A stretch of 9,469 bases of DNA from Planococcaceae bacterium UBA3370. GTDB lineage: Bacteria > Bacillota > Bacilli > Bacillales_A > Planococcaceae. The position numbers and the translations under genes are program-made. The notes below the pieces were generated by a model. The model was given only the letters and a program-made list of their open reading frames with translations. It searched no databases and was not told the origin of the DNA. Location: positions 1 to 9,469 of the forward strand of contig DEQI01000162.1 of the NCBI GenBank assembly GCA_002360295.1, in the 5' to 3' direction. Shown piece after piece: positions 1 to 6,713 of this stretch (positions are counted from its first letter, which is position 1; every line of letters begins with the position of its first letter).

Positions 1-6
1 CTTCAA

Positions 7-115
7 GAAATTAAAAGAAACTTTAATTTCTAAGCGGGAGGTCAACTGCCCGTAAAAGCCCGATTGGTTCATCTAACAATCAGTGTGGGATGAGGGAAAA
101 CCCCCACTGATTGAA
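7..115. repeat. Cluster of hairpins at the left edge, probable end of a small palindromic repeat element
   Basis: Four inverted repeats follow each other. GAAATTAAA (7-15) pairs perfectly with TTTAATTTC (22-30). CGGG (35-38) pairs with CCCG (49-52). GATTG (62-66) pairs with CAATC (77-81). A 12-bp stem (78-89 with 101-112) has one T/C mismatch at 86/104 and an 11-base loop; it competes with the third hairpin for bases 78-81. This density of stems is typical of small non-coding palindromic elements or the structured ends of IS200/IS605-type elements in Bacillaceae. The last hairpin and the bases after it, as far as TTTAT (123-127), also look familiar to me as a recurrent sequence, but I could not check that. 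The left boundary lies outside the window. It could instead be an RNA leader. Confidence 0.45.
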
Positions 116-622
116 GATTCACTTTATCAAACCTATATTTCAGATGAAACATTTAAAGGATATATTGCTTTATTAAAAGTAAATAAAGTAAAAGAGCCAT
201 TGTGGACTACACATGCAAATAAAAAAGTTTGTATCGTGGATGATGGAAATGCTTGGTTGCAACAATTACCTGAAAACGAACATTTCGCTATTACAACGAT
301 GTTTAACGAGCATAATGAAATTATTCAATGGTACATAGATATTACGACACATAACGGAGTTGAACATGGTGTTCCATATATGGAGGATCTTTTTTTAGAT
401 TTAATTGTTTTTCCTTCTGGTGAAATAATTAAGAAGGACATAGATGAAATGGAGGAAGTTTTTAAAAGTGGAATGATTAATCAAGCCCAATATGAATTAG
501 CATTTAACACGTTCCATCGTATTTATGAAGAAATAGTAGAAGGGAACTTCCGATATTTTGCGTTAAGTGAAAAACATAAACACATGTGTTTGAAAGCAGG
601 ACAATGGATTAAAAATGAATAA
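83..622 (+). CDS. DUF402-family protein, N-terminus probably replaced or truncated
   Basis: The 179-residue product belongs, by sequence memory, to the DUF402 family, a beta-barrel fold that in some members hydrolyses nucleoside di- and triphosphates. The family core is visible: FKGY (24-27), KEPLW (37-41), the VDDGNAWLQ segment (52-60), TTMFNE (71-76), QWYIDI (82-87) and a carboxylate-rich stretch EDLFLDLIVFPSGEI (101-115). The C-terminal part from about 118 on looks helical. The only available start in this frame is GTG at 83, nine bases after an in-frame TAA (74-76), and no ribosome site precedes it. The first 14 residues are read from a palindromic hairpin, and the basic, tryptophan-containing N-terminus I expect of homologues is missing. 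Either the gene was clipped by an element insertion and may be weakly expressed or dead, or it was refitted with a new start. Family call fairly sure; start unsure. Confidence 0.7.
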   Translation: MWDEGKPPLIEDSLYQTYISDETFKGYIALLKVNKVKEPLWTTHANKKVCIVDDGNAWLQQLPENEHFAITTMFNEHNEIIQWYIDITTHNGVEHGVPYMEDLFLDLIVFPSGEIIKKDIDEMEEVFKSGMINQAQYELAFNTFHRIYEEIVEGNFRYFALSEKHKHMCLKAGQWIKNE

Positions 623-631
623 ACATCCATC

Positions 632-738
632 AGCGTGTTGCCTCAGTTGTAGCGTAAATCAACCCCAAGTTATGGTGTTGATCCATTTTATTATCTAAAT
701 TAACACGCTTATAAATGGTAGGAATAAAAAATGCCTAC
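632..738. repeat. Nested inverted repeats in the gap after the DUF402 gene
   Basis: AGCGTGTT (632-639) is perfectly complementary to AACACGCT (702-709). Between them is a second hairpin: 658-666 pairs with 674-682, nine positions with one mismatch and a 7-base loop. Further right GTAGG (718-722) pairs with CCTAC (734-738). No run of T follows any stem, so these are not standard intrinsic terminators. They may be a processed 3' RNA end, a decayed repeat element or a leader of the next small gene. Confidence 0.35.
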
Positions 739-756
739 ATGGACACTTTAATAAAT

Positions 757-764
757 GGAGGTGG
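757..764 (+). promoter_or_regulatory. Ribosome binding site deciding a TTG start
   Basis: GGAGGTGG is near-perfect against the 16S tail and lies five bases before the TTG at 770. The in-frame ATG at 755 overlaps this site and so cannot be the start it serves. Confidence 0.75.
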
Positions 765-769
765 TCCTG

Positions 770-949
770 TTGACAAAAGAAAAAAATAAAAAAAGTGGTG
801 TAGACCGCGAAGAATTTGGATATGGTTTTGATATTAGCGTAGATGATTTAGATGTTATTGGACAAAACAATCAAGCCAAAAAGCAGAACAATAACGAAAA
901 CAAAGAAGTGCCTAAAAACAAGAATAATCCCTCAATCCTAAATGAATAA
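770..949 (+). CDS. Small hydrophilic protein of unknown function
   Basis: A 59-residue product starting at TTG 770 behind a strong ribosome site. I do not recognise a family. It has three zones: a lysine-rich start (residues 2-10), an acidic aromatic middle with EEFGYGFDI and SVDDLDVIG (about 14-31), and an Asn/Lys/Gln-rich low-complexity tail (about 32-55). There is no membrane segment, signal peptide or cysteine. The profile suits a small, largely disordered cytosolic or spore-associated protein, but nothing proves a sporulation role. It stands as its own unit, with a structured gap before it and a clear intrinsic terminator nine bases after the stop. The good ribosome site and terminator are the main reasons to accept it as a real gene. 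Confidence 0.65.
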   Translation: MTKEKNKKSGVDREEFGYGFDISVDDLDVIGQNNQAKKQNNNENKEVPKNKNNPSILNE

Positions 950-957
950 TGATTGAC

Positions 958-992
958 AAGTACTATGGATGCCGCATCTGTAGTGCTTTTTT
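958..992 (+). terminator. Intrinsic terminator of the small gene
   Basis: A 13-bp stem (958-970 with 976-988, three G-U pairs, loop GCCGC) runs into six T residues (987-992). It directly follows the stop at 949. Confidence 0.85.
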
Positions 993-1149
993 GTTTCACT
1001 ATTCCAAGTTTAATTTATTCACATTTTAATGCATTACTATGACTGAATTAATTTAAAATTGAAAATATTATTTTTTGTGTAACGTTAGTAGATATTTGTC
1101 GTCTAATCCGATTGAAAGTCAATTTTTTATTATAAGGAGAGAAATATTT

Positions 1150-1632
1150 ATGAAAAAAATGATGGTATTAATGTTAACTGCAATGGTAGCATTAGTAATT
1201 TCTGCTTGTTCGAACGACAAGTCAGAAACAATTGAAGTGAAGGAGTCTGCGAAAGAAATGGCAGACAAAATGATTACGGAGGTCGAGCAACCAGCTCAAA
1301 TTGAATTATCGGAAGAACAATTAAAAGATTTTTACAATATTGATGCGTCAAAGCTTGAAGATTTTACAGTTCGTATGCCAATGATGAATGTAAAAACGAA
1401 TGAAATTGCCATTTTTAAAGTGAAAGATGCAAAAGATGTGGCTGAAATTGAAGCGGCAGCTAAAGAACGCGCTGAAAATGTAGCAAAGCAATTCGAACAA
1501 TATTTACCGGATCAATATGAAAATGCAAAAAACTATAAAATTGTGACAAAAGGGAATTACGTGTTAATGGTTATTTCTGAAAGTGCAGATGAACTAATTA
1601 AAGTATACGAAAGCTTCTTCGAAGAAAAATAG
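1150..1632 (+). CDS. DUF4358-family lipoprotein of an O-acetylation operon
   Basis: A 160-residue precursor. It begins with a lipoprotein signal: MKK, a hydrophobic core (4-16) and lipobox ISAC with Cys20, so the mature protein should be lipid-anchored on the outer face of the membrane. After a short acidic linker, residues about 55-158 match the DUF4358 pattern as I know it: SEEQLKDFYNID, the RMPMMNVKTNEIAIFKVKD strand region, a helical KERAENVAKQFEQYLPDQYE segment and the KGNYVLMVISESADEL end. The start is ATG 1150, eight bases after AAGGAGAG (1134-1141); a frame open from 1075 would bury the signal peptide. It is the first gene of a unit with an MBOAT enzyme (six-base gap) and a DHHW protein. 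DUF4358 proteins are often found beside such pairs in Firmicutes. A role as an exported accessory or scaffold factor is inference. No convincing sigma-A promoter is visible in 993-1149. Confidence 0.88.
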   Translation: MKKMMVLMLTAMVALVISACSNDKSETIEVKESAKEMADKMITEVEQPAQIELSEEQLKDFYNIDASKLEDFTVRMPMMNVKTNEIAIFKVKDAKDVAEIEAAAKERAENVAKQFEQYLPDQYENAKNYKIVTKGNYVLMVISESADELIKVYESFFEEK

Positions 1633-1638
1633 ACCGCT

Positions 1639-3024
1639 ATGGTATTTAGTAGCCTTCTTTTTTTATTTTTGTTTTTACCGGCTGTTTTAATTCTTTATTA
1701 TTGTGCCCCGAGAAGAATGAGAAACCTCATACTATTTGTCATGAGTCTTGTCTTTTATGCTTGGGGTGAGCCGGTTTACATTGTCATTATGTTGGTGTCC
1801 ACGGTGACCGATTATTGTTTCGGCTTATTATTAGATAAACCAAATATGACAGCGGTTAAAAGAAAAGGCATTGTCGTTTGTTCCATTATCGTGAATCTTT
1901 TAGTGCTATCTTTTTTTAAGTATGCGGATTTTCTTATTCAAAATGTTAACGCGTTAGCCGGTACCGATATTCCATTAATGGAACTTCCTCTGCCTATCGG
2001 AATTTCCTTTTATACGTTCCAATCGATGTCTTATATTATCGATGTTTATAGAGGAACAGCGAGAGCACAAAGAAATTGGATAGACTTTGGAACATATATT
2101 GCGCTGTTTCCACAATTAGTAGCAGGCCCAATCGTAAAATATAGTACGATTGCCGAACAGCTTCAACAGCGTTCGGAAAATATCAAATTGTTTGCAGAGG
2201 GAGTTCGCCGATTTACGATAGGATTGGCAAAGAAGGTGCTTCTGGCAAACAATATAGGCTTACTTTGGGATACGATCTCAAGCTCCAACCTGGAGACGTT
2301 GCCAATGTTAACGGCTTGGCTAGGTATTATAGCCTTTGCGTTTCAAATTTATTTTGATTTTAGTGGTTATTCAGATATGGCTATTGGTCTTGGACTGATG
2401 TTCGGTTTCAGATTGAATGAAAATTTCAATAAACCGTATATTGCACAAAGTATGACTGATTTTTGGCGGAGATGGCATATATCCCTCGGTAACTGGTTTC
2501 GCGAATATGTGTATATTCCATTAGGGGGAAATCGCCGCGGATTAGGTATTCAAATGCGGAATATCCTGATTGTATGGATGCTAACAGGTTTTTGGCATGG
2601 GGCAAATTGGAACTTTATTTTATGGGGGCTGTATTTTGGTGTCATTCTCCTTTTTGAAAAATGGTGGGGATTAGCATTGCTCCAACGATTACCTCGCTGG
2701 ACTAGACACCTTTATGCCATCGTTCTCATTCTCGTCGGATGGGTGCTATTTGCCTTTGAACAAACTGCCTCTATTGTTGACTATTTGGCGGCTATGTGGG
2801 GACTTAATGGTCAAGCACTTTGGAATAATGACACGTTATACTTTTTCTACACAAACGCTGTACTCCTTGGCGTTTTAATCATCGCCTCGTTGCCGTTAAA
2901 GAAATGGACGAGAACGAATGAAATGTCGTTAGTACATGTTGTTTGGTATGCATTCCTATATTTACTTTCTGTTGCGTATTTAGTAGATGCTACATTTAAT
3001 CCGTTTTTATATTTTCGTTTCTAG
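1639..3024 (+). CDS. MBOAT-family membrane O-acyltransferase (AlgI/PatA-like)
   Basis: A 461-residue polytopic membrane protein of the membrane-bound O-acyltransferase family. It starts with the characteristic MVFSSLLFLFLFLP. Diagnostic motifs follow: PLPIGISFYTFQSMSYIIDVYRG (117-139), LFPQLVAGPIVKY (156-168), IYFDFSGYSDMAIGLGLMFG (237-256), DFWRRWHISLGNWFREYVYIPLGG (274-297, with His280) and LTGFWHGANWNFILWG (315-330, with His320). His320 corresponds to the presumed catalytic histidine of AlgI. The length is typical of bacterial AlgI relatives. The expected role is to take acetyl from a cytoplasmic donor and pass it across the membrane to a partner that modifies a glycan. The gene begins six bases after the lipoprotein stop and has no clear ribosome site of its own, which suggests translational coupling. 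The DHHW gene follows after 14 bases. The family is certain; the substrate is unknown. Confidence 0.95.
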   Translation: MVFSSLLFLFLFLPAVLILYYCAPRRMRNLILFVMSLVFYAWGEPVYIVIMLVSTVTDYCFGLLLDKPNMTAVKRKGIVVCSIIVNLLVLSFFKYADFLIQNVNALAGTDIPLMELPLPIGISFYTFQSMSYIIDVYRGTARAQRNWIDFGTYIALFPQLVAGPIVKYSTIAEQLQQRSENIKLFAEGVRRFTIGLAKKVLLANNIGLLWDTISSSNLETLPMLTAWLGIIAFAFQIYFDFSGYSDMAIGLGLMFGFRLNENFNKPYIAQSMTDFWRRWHISLGNWFREYVYIPLGGNRRGLGIQMRNILIVWMLTGFWHGANWNFILWGLYFGVILLFEKWWGLALLQRLPRWTRHLYAIVLILVGWVLFAFEQTASIVDYLAAMWGLNGQALWNNDTLYFFYTNAVLLGVLIIASLPLKKWTRTNEMSLVHVVWYAFLYLLSVAYLVDATFNPFLYFRF

Positions 3025-3030
3025 GGAGGT
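3023..3030 (+). promoter_or_regulatory. Ribosome binding site overlapping the MBOAT stop codon
   Basis: AGGGAGGT shares its first bases with the TAG stop (3022-3024) and lies eight bases before ATG 3039. This supports one mRNA with its own strong initiation for the DHHW gene. Confidence 0.8.
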
Positions 3031-3038
3031 TACATCGT

Positions 3039-4181
3039 ATGAAGCAATTTACAGAGCGACTATTCGTGATTGGCTTTATCGGTACAACGTTTGTCATCGC
3101 TCTGCTCTTTTTCATTTTGCCTCATCAACGTTTCTCTGAATTGGAAAATAGGTATTTACAAGCTACTCCACAACTGACATGGGATCATTTACTATCGAAG
3201 AAATATGCCGAAGAGGTAGAGAATTTCATTACGGATCATTTTCCTTTTCGAGACAAGTGGTTGTGGATTAAATCAACTTCGGAAAAGTACCGATTGCAAC
3301 AAGAGAATAATGGCATTTATAAAGGAAAAGACGGTTATTTATTTGAAAAGTTTGTAGAGCCTGATTTTCAACATGTAGCTCAATATACCGAGGCAGTAAA
3401 TGATTTTGCAAGTAGTCATCCAGAAGTGAATATGACATTCATGCTTGCCCCAACCTCCATAGGGCTATATCCTGAGCGCTTACCTTGGTTAGCACCGTTT
3501 TATCCGCAAATAAAGGTGAATCAATTTATAGGGGATCATTTGCACAGTCATGTAACTTATTTGGACGGCTTCGATATTTTACAACCACATGCATCAGAAC
3601 AGATTTATTATCGGACTGACCATCACTGGACAACATACGGTGCTTATTTGGCCTATGTGGCGTATGCAAAGCAGCAAGGATGGCAGCCGCTGTCGCAGCA
3701 GGATTTTTATATTGAAACAGTGAGTCAATCTTTCCTTGGGAGCTATCATACAAGAAGTCAGTTTACGAATGTTATACCAGATAAAATAGAAGCTTATATA
3801 CCACGGAATGAAGTTGCAACGAAGGTGTATATTTCGGATACAAAACAAACCCTCACAAGTATGTATGATCCCAGCTTTCTTACAAAAAAGGATCAGTATT
3901 CATATTTTTTAGGTGGGGTACATGCGCTGATGAAGCTTACTACTGAGCTAGATCCACATCAAATTCAACTAGAAAAGCTACTCATTATTAAAGATTCTTA
4001 TGCGCATAATGTTATCCCTTTTCTAACACAACATGTGTCTGAAATTCATGTAATCGATCTTCGCTATTATAATGGTAGTATAGACCAATATATGCGTGAC
4101 AATGCTATTCAAGATGTACTCTTTTTATTTAACACAGCTACATTAGTTGAAGATGCCTCGCTTTTAAAACTAAACAACTAA
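3039..4181 (+). CDS. DHHW-family, AlgJ/AlgX-like SGNH O-acetyltransferase partner
   Basis: A 380-residue protein with a short cytoplasmic N-terminus and one hydrophobic segment (about 8-28) that should anchor it with the catalytic part outside. Family marks are the N-terminal ENRYLQATPQ region (36-45), the DHFPFRDKW segment (66-74), the signature DHHWTTYGAYLAY (194-206) and LLIIKDSYAHNVIPFL (314-329). In the SGNH/AlgX fold, Ser320 of the DSY motif would be the nucleophile and Asp194/His196 of DHHW would complete the catalytic set; this assignment is by family analogy. It most likely receives acetyl groups delivered by the MBOAT protein and transfers them to a cell-surface polysaccharide. It is the last gene of the operon; I find no classical intrinsic terminator after it. 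It differs from DltD, and no dlt genes are nearby. Confidence 0.92.
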   Translation: MKQFTERLFVIGFIGTTFVIALLFFILPHQRFSELENRYLQATPQLTWDHLLSKKYAEEVENFITDHFPFRDKWLWIKSTSEKYRLQQENNGIYKGKDGYLFEKFVEPDFQHVAQYTEAVNDFASSHPEVNMTFMLAPTSIGLYPERLPWLAPFYPQIKVNQFIGDHLHSHVTYLDGFDILQPHASEQIYYRTDHHWTTYGAYLAYVAYAKQQGWQPLSQQDFYIETVSQSFLGSYHTRSQFTNVIPDKIEAYIPRNEVATKVYISDTKQTLTSMYDPSFLTKKDQYSYFLGGVHALMKLTTELDPHQIQLEKLLIIKDSYAHNVIPFLTQHVSEIHVIDLRYYNGSIDQYMRDNAIQDVLFLFNTATLVEDASLLKLNN

Positions 4182-4249
4182 CTCTCTAGATATGGATATA
4201 ATAGGATTAATTAACTATTCGAATTATCTAAATATAAAAACATCGATAA

Positions 4250-4273
4250 AATTTGTCGAAATTAGGACAAATT
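4250..4273. promoter_or_regulatory. Perfect 8-8-8 dyad, candidate operator
   Basis: AATTTGTC (4250-4257) and GACAAATT (4266-4273) are perfect inverted copies around an 8-base spacer, so the half-site centres are 16 bases apart. The dyad lies just before the best -35 candidate of the dehydrogenase gene. A dimeric repressor or activator site is a reasonable reading. No regulator gene is adjacent to point to a family. Confidence 0.35.
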
Positions 4274-4274
4274 A

Positions 4275-4302
4275 TTTTCAAATTTAATAGATTAGTGATA
4301 AT
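4275..4302 (+). promoter_or_regulatory. Candidate sigma-A promoter of the dehydrogenase gene
   Basis: TTTTCA (4275-4280) and GATAAT (4297-4302, 5 of 6 to consensus) are 16 bases apart. This would give a leader of about 85 bases. The -35 is poor, so the placement is tentative. Confidence 0.3.
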
Positions 4303-4392
4303 CTTATTATTGTAAATAAGTAAGATATTAATGAATGATTGTTAGATACATATGTTCATTTTATGCTTATTTTATCTAGGAGGAATTTTATT

Positions 4393-5208
4393 ATGAAACG
4401 TGTAGAAAATAAAGTAGCATTAGTAACTGGTGGGGCATCCGGAATTGGTTTATCAGCTGCAACTCTATTAGCTAAAGAAGGAGCAAAAGTTGTTATTGCG
4501 GACTTTAATTTAGAAGCTGCAAAACAACATGCTGAAGAATTAGTAAAAGAAGGATATGAAGTATCAGCAATCTTCCTTGATGCTGGTGACGCTAAATCAA
4601 TTGAAGAAGCTGTTGAGTTTACTGTTAAGCAATATGGTACAATTACAGTTTTATTCAATAATGTTGGTTTAACTAATATTAAAAAAGATTTAGATGTTGT
4701 CAATATTGATTTAGATGAGTGGGATCACCTAGTAAATGTAAACTTAAAATCAGTATTACTTGGTAGCCGTTTTGCTATTCCACATATGCAAAAAGCTGGC
4801 GGTGGTTCAATTATCAATACAGCTTCTATGGCTGCATTTGCAAGTGACCAAATCCGTACTGCTTATGGTGCAACAAAAGCAGGGGTTGTTCAATTAACAA
4901 AATATATTGCAACTCAATATGGTAAAGATAATATCCGTTGTAATGCCATTGCACCAGGTCTTATTTTAACACCAGCTGCAAAAAATAATATTCCTCAAAC
5001 GATGCTTGATATCTTTACAAAATTTAACGCTCTTCGTTATCATGGTGAAGCAGATGATATCGGTTATGCGGTAGTTTATTTAGCATCTGATGAATCTAAA
5101 TTCATGACTGGTCAAACACTTCAAATTGAAGGTGGCCATTACCTAGCTAACCCAACAATTGCTGACACAAATATTTGGGCAGCATCTCAACAACAAAATA
5201 AACAATAA
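4393..5208 (+). CDS. Short-chain dehydrogenase/reductase, classical type
   Basis: A 271-residue NAD(P)-dependent oxidoreductase of the classical SDR family. The Rossmann cofactor motif TGGASGIG is at 12-19. Asp37 at the end of the second strand (VVIADFN) favours NAD(H) over NADP(H). NNVG, a variant of NNAG, is at 89-92. The catalytic tetrad is complete: Asn117, Ser145, Tyr158 and Lys162 (YGATK). The C-terminal EGGHY signature (246-250) is followed by an extra tail of about 20 residues ending in a Gln-rich run (AASQQQNKQ), slightly longer than the usual 245-260 residue members. The start is ATG 4393, with AGGAGGA eight bases upstream; a TTG at 4339 in the same frame lacks a ribosome site. It is a stand-alone unit with its own terminator. 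Its substrate cannot be told from sequence: sugar, steroid-like and 3-oxoacyl substrates are all known in this family. Confidence 0.93.
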   Translation: MKRVENKVALVTGGASGIGLSAATLLAKEGAKVVIADFNLEAAKQHAEELVKEGYEVSAIFLDAGDAKSIEEAVEFTVKQYGTITVLFNNVGLTNIKKDLDVVNIDLDEWDHLVNVNLKSVLLGSRFAIPHMQKAGGGSIINTASMAAFASDQIRTAYGATKAGVVQLTKYIATQYGKDNIRCNAIAPGLILTPAAKNNIPQTMLDIFTKFNALRYHGEADDIGYAVVYLASDESKFMTGQTLQIEGGHYLANPTIADTNIWAASQQQNKQ

Positions 5209-5221
5209 TTGTTTAATATAG

Positions 5222-5263
5222 AAACAGTCATCAGGCGTGTAATGCCTTGATGACTGTTTTTTT
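5222..5263 (+). terminator. Strong intrinsic terminator of the dehydrogenase gene
   Basis: A stem of about 15 bp (5222-5236 with 5244-5259, one bulged base, loop GTGTAAT) is followed by an unbroken run of seven T (5257-5263). It begins 14 bases after the stop. Read on the other strand, the T-run is interrupted, so it is only a weak terminator for the convergent flavoprotein gene. Confidence 0.9.
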
Positions 5264-5271
5264 GAGTTTGA

Positions 5272-5387
5272 TTATTTTTCAAAGCTGCTGATAAATGGCC
5301 AATAGCCGCTGATCAAATTCAAAAAGTATTCGATAAACTTTCCGAATCAAACAGGCAGGCCTGCTTCATCAATATATATTTACCTTC
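5272..5387 (+). pseudogene. Possible relic of a coding sequence
   Basis: The frame beginning at 5272 reads as a plausible helical protein stretch without a start codon or ribosome site: KAADKWPIAADQIQKVFDKL, then SESNRQ, over about 5281-5358. An in-frame TGA sits at 5269-5271. Beyond about 5360 the frame runs into the antisense of the flavoprotein gene. Third-codon use looks like that of neighbouring genes. I do not recognise the family. It could be a decayed C-terminal or internal gene fragment, or chance. A 10-bp palindrome GCAGGCCTGC lies at 5355-5364. Confidence 0.25.
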
Positions 5388-6653
5388 CTACTTATCACCA
5401 ATAAAACTACCGGCACTCATTCCGGCAATACGGCCTGTTACGAATGCTGACGTAATATTATAGCCACCAGTATAGCCGTGAATATCTAATATTTCACCAC
5501 AGAAATAAAGACCAGCTTTTTTCTTTGAAGCCATCGTTTTCGGCTCTATTTCTTTGACAGATACACCGCCACCTGTCACGAAAGCTTTTTCAAGTGACTG
5601 CGTACCGTGAACATCCATTGTAAAACTAACAAGCTCACGTGCAAAGCTGCGGATCTTTTCTTGTGACAATTCAATACCTGTTAGTGATGCATCAATGTCA
5701 GCTCGAGTTAATAAAAATAACAACCAACGTTCAGGAACTAAAGATTTCCACAAGTTTTTTACGGCTTTTTTTGGCTCTGCTTGTATCGTTTTATTCAGCA
5801 TTTGATAGCAAGTTTCTTCATTATATCCTATTAAAGATTGAATGCGAACTTGTACAGGTGCGCCTCCGTTTTTCTTTCGTTCCTTCACAATAAATTGACT
5901 ACAGCGTAAAATAGCAGGACCACTTAAACCAAAATGTGTGAACAGCATATCCATTTGATGAGTAATGACAGGCTTGCCCTTTTTATTGAGAACGGATACT
6001 GCAACATCACGTAATGCAAGTCCCTGGAGTTCTCGTGATTGGATAAACGGTTCTTTTGATGTCACAGGTACTTCCGTTGGGTAGAGCTCAGTTACAGTGT
6101 GACCAGCACGCTCTGCCCATGGATAGCCGTCTCCTGTTGAACCTGTTTGTGGTACAGCTTTACCTCCAACTGCTACAACGACTGCTTTAGCACGAATTTC
6201 AGTTCCGTCTTGCAGACGAACACCGTAAATTTTTTCGTCATCCATTAATAATTTATGAACAGCTGTTTGAAGGCGAACTTCTACATGCAATTTTTTGAGT
6301 TGTTTCTCGAGCGCATTTACAACGTCTTGCGCGCGGTTAGATACAGGGAACATACGCCCATGATCTTCTTCCTTTAAAGCCACACCTAAATTTTCGAAAA
6401 AGTTGATAATATCCTCGTTGTTATAAACCGTGAATGGACTATATAAAAAGCGACCATTGCCGGGTATATGCTTCACGATTTCTTCTACCGGTAGGCGATT
6501 TGTCACATTGCATCGACCACCACCTGAAATAGCCAGCTTTTTTCCAAGCTTTCCGCCCTTTTCAATTAATAATACTTTTTTATGCTGTTCAGCAGCGGCG
6601 ATGGCAGCCATTAAACCGGAAGGCCCACCACCAATTACGATAACGTCGATCAT
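5388..6653 (-). CDS. ytfP: HI0933-family FAD-dependent flavoprotein (YtfP/YhiN/BaiN-like)
   Basis: A 421-residue member of the HI0933-like flavoprotein family. The N-terminal dinucleotide-binding motif VIGGGPSG (6-13) ends its strand at Glu31. The family signature [16 protein letters not shown] (37-52) follows. A second FAD-contacting region is at 359-399: [27 protein letters not shown] (382-397) and YN. Length and motif order are those of intact family members. The biochemical role of most members is uncertain; some relatives (BaiN) are reported to reduce bile-acid intermediates, which need not apply here. The start ATG (complement of 6651-6653) is fixed by the FAD motif that follows at once; AGTGAG nine bases before it (complement of 6663-6668) is a moderate ribosome site. 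The gene is convergent with the dehydrogenase gene and divergent from the murJ operon. No clear terminator of its own is seen. The symbol follows the Bacillus subtilis homologue. Confidence 0.9.
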   Translation of the reverse strand: MIDVIVIGGGPSGLMAAIAAAEQHKKVLLIEKGGKLGKKLAISGGGRCNVTNRLPVEEIVKHIPGNGRFLYSPFTVYNNEDIINFFENLGVALKEEDHGRMFPVSNRAQDVVNALEKQLKKLHVEVRLQTAVHKLLMDDEKIYGVRLQDGTEIRAKAVVVAVGGKAVPQTGSTGDGYPWAERAGHTVTELYPTEVPVTSKEPFIQSRELQGLALRDVAVSVLNKKGKPVITHQMDMLFTHFGLSGPAILRCSQFIVKERKKNGGAPVQVRIQSLIGYNEETCYQMLNKTIQAEPKKAVKNLWKSLVPERWLLFLLTRADIDASLTGIELSQEKIRSFARELVSFTMDVHGTQSLEKAFVTGGGVSVKEIEPKTMASKKKAGLYFCGEILDIHGYTGGYNITSAFVTGRIAGMSAGSFIGDK

Positions 6654-6713
6654 GTGTCTTTACTCACTTTCTATTCCTTAAAATTAGCTTCCTATTATAT
6701 TTTTATAAGTCCT

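Larger units (their letters stand above)
4182..4392. other. AT-rich leader between the acetylation operon and the dehydrogenase gene
   Basis: A 211-base gap. It holds a perfect dyad at 4250-4273, a short inverted repeat at 4290-4303 (GATTA/TAATC), a weak candidate promoter at 4275-4302 and the ribosome site of the next gene at 4378-4384. No open frame here looks coding, and no stem followed by T residues closes the upstream operon, so some transcripts could read through. Confidence 0.5.

Noticed and set aside
755..757. In-frame ATG as start of the small gene
   Set aside because: It overlaps the ribosome site GGAGGTGG (757-764), which is correctly spaced for TTG 770.
770..775. TTGACA as a -35 box at the small-gene start
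   Set aside because: It is the start codon and second codon of the gene, with no -10 downstream.
953..958. TTGACA as a -35 box
   Set aside because: No -10 at 16-18 bases; the bases belong to the terminator stem region.
1111..1128. Small hairpin ATTGA/TCAAT followed by six T
   Set aside because: A five-base AT-rich stem with a 3-base loop is too weak for a terminator, and it lies just before the lipoprotein ribosome site.
1075..1149. Longer N-terminus for the DUF4358 lipoprotein
   Set aside because: No ribosome site, and it would place 25 residues before an obvious lipoprotein signal that has its own AAGGAGAG and ATG.
3526..3848. Minus-strand open frames inside the DHHW gene
   Set aside because: They are antisense to a conserved gene, lack ribosome sites and have no recognisable protein features. 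The same holds for the frames opposite the dehydrogenase, ytfP, murJ and rsuA.
4297..4310. Fur/PerR-like box (GATAATCTTATTAT)
   Set aside because: Only a 5-3-5 AT palindrome; it does not fit the 7-1-7 consensus symmetry and the context has no iron or peroxide gene.
4339..4392. TTG-started extension of the dehydrogenase
   Set aside because: ATG 4393 has a perfect ribosome site and gives the normal SDR N-terminus.
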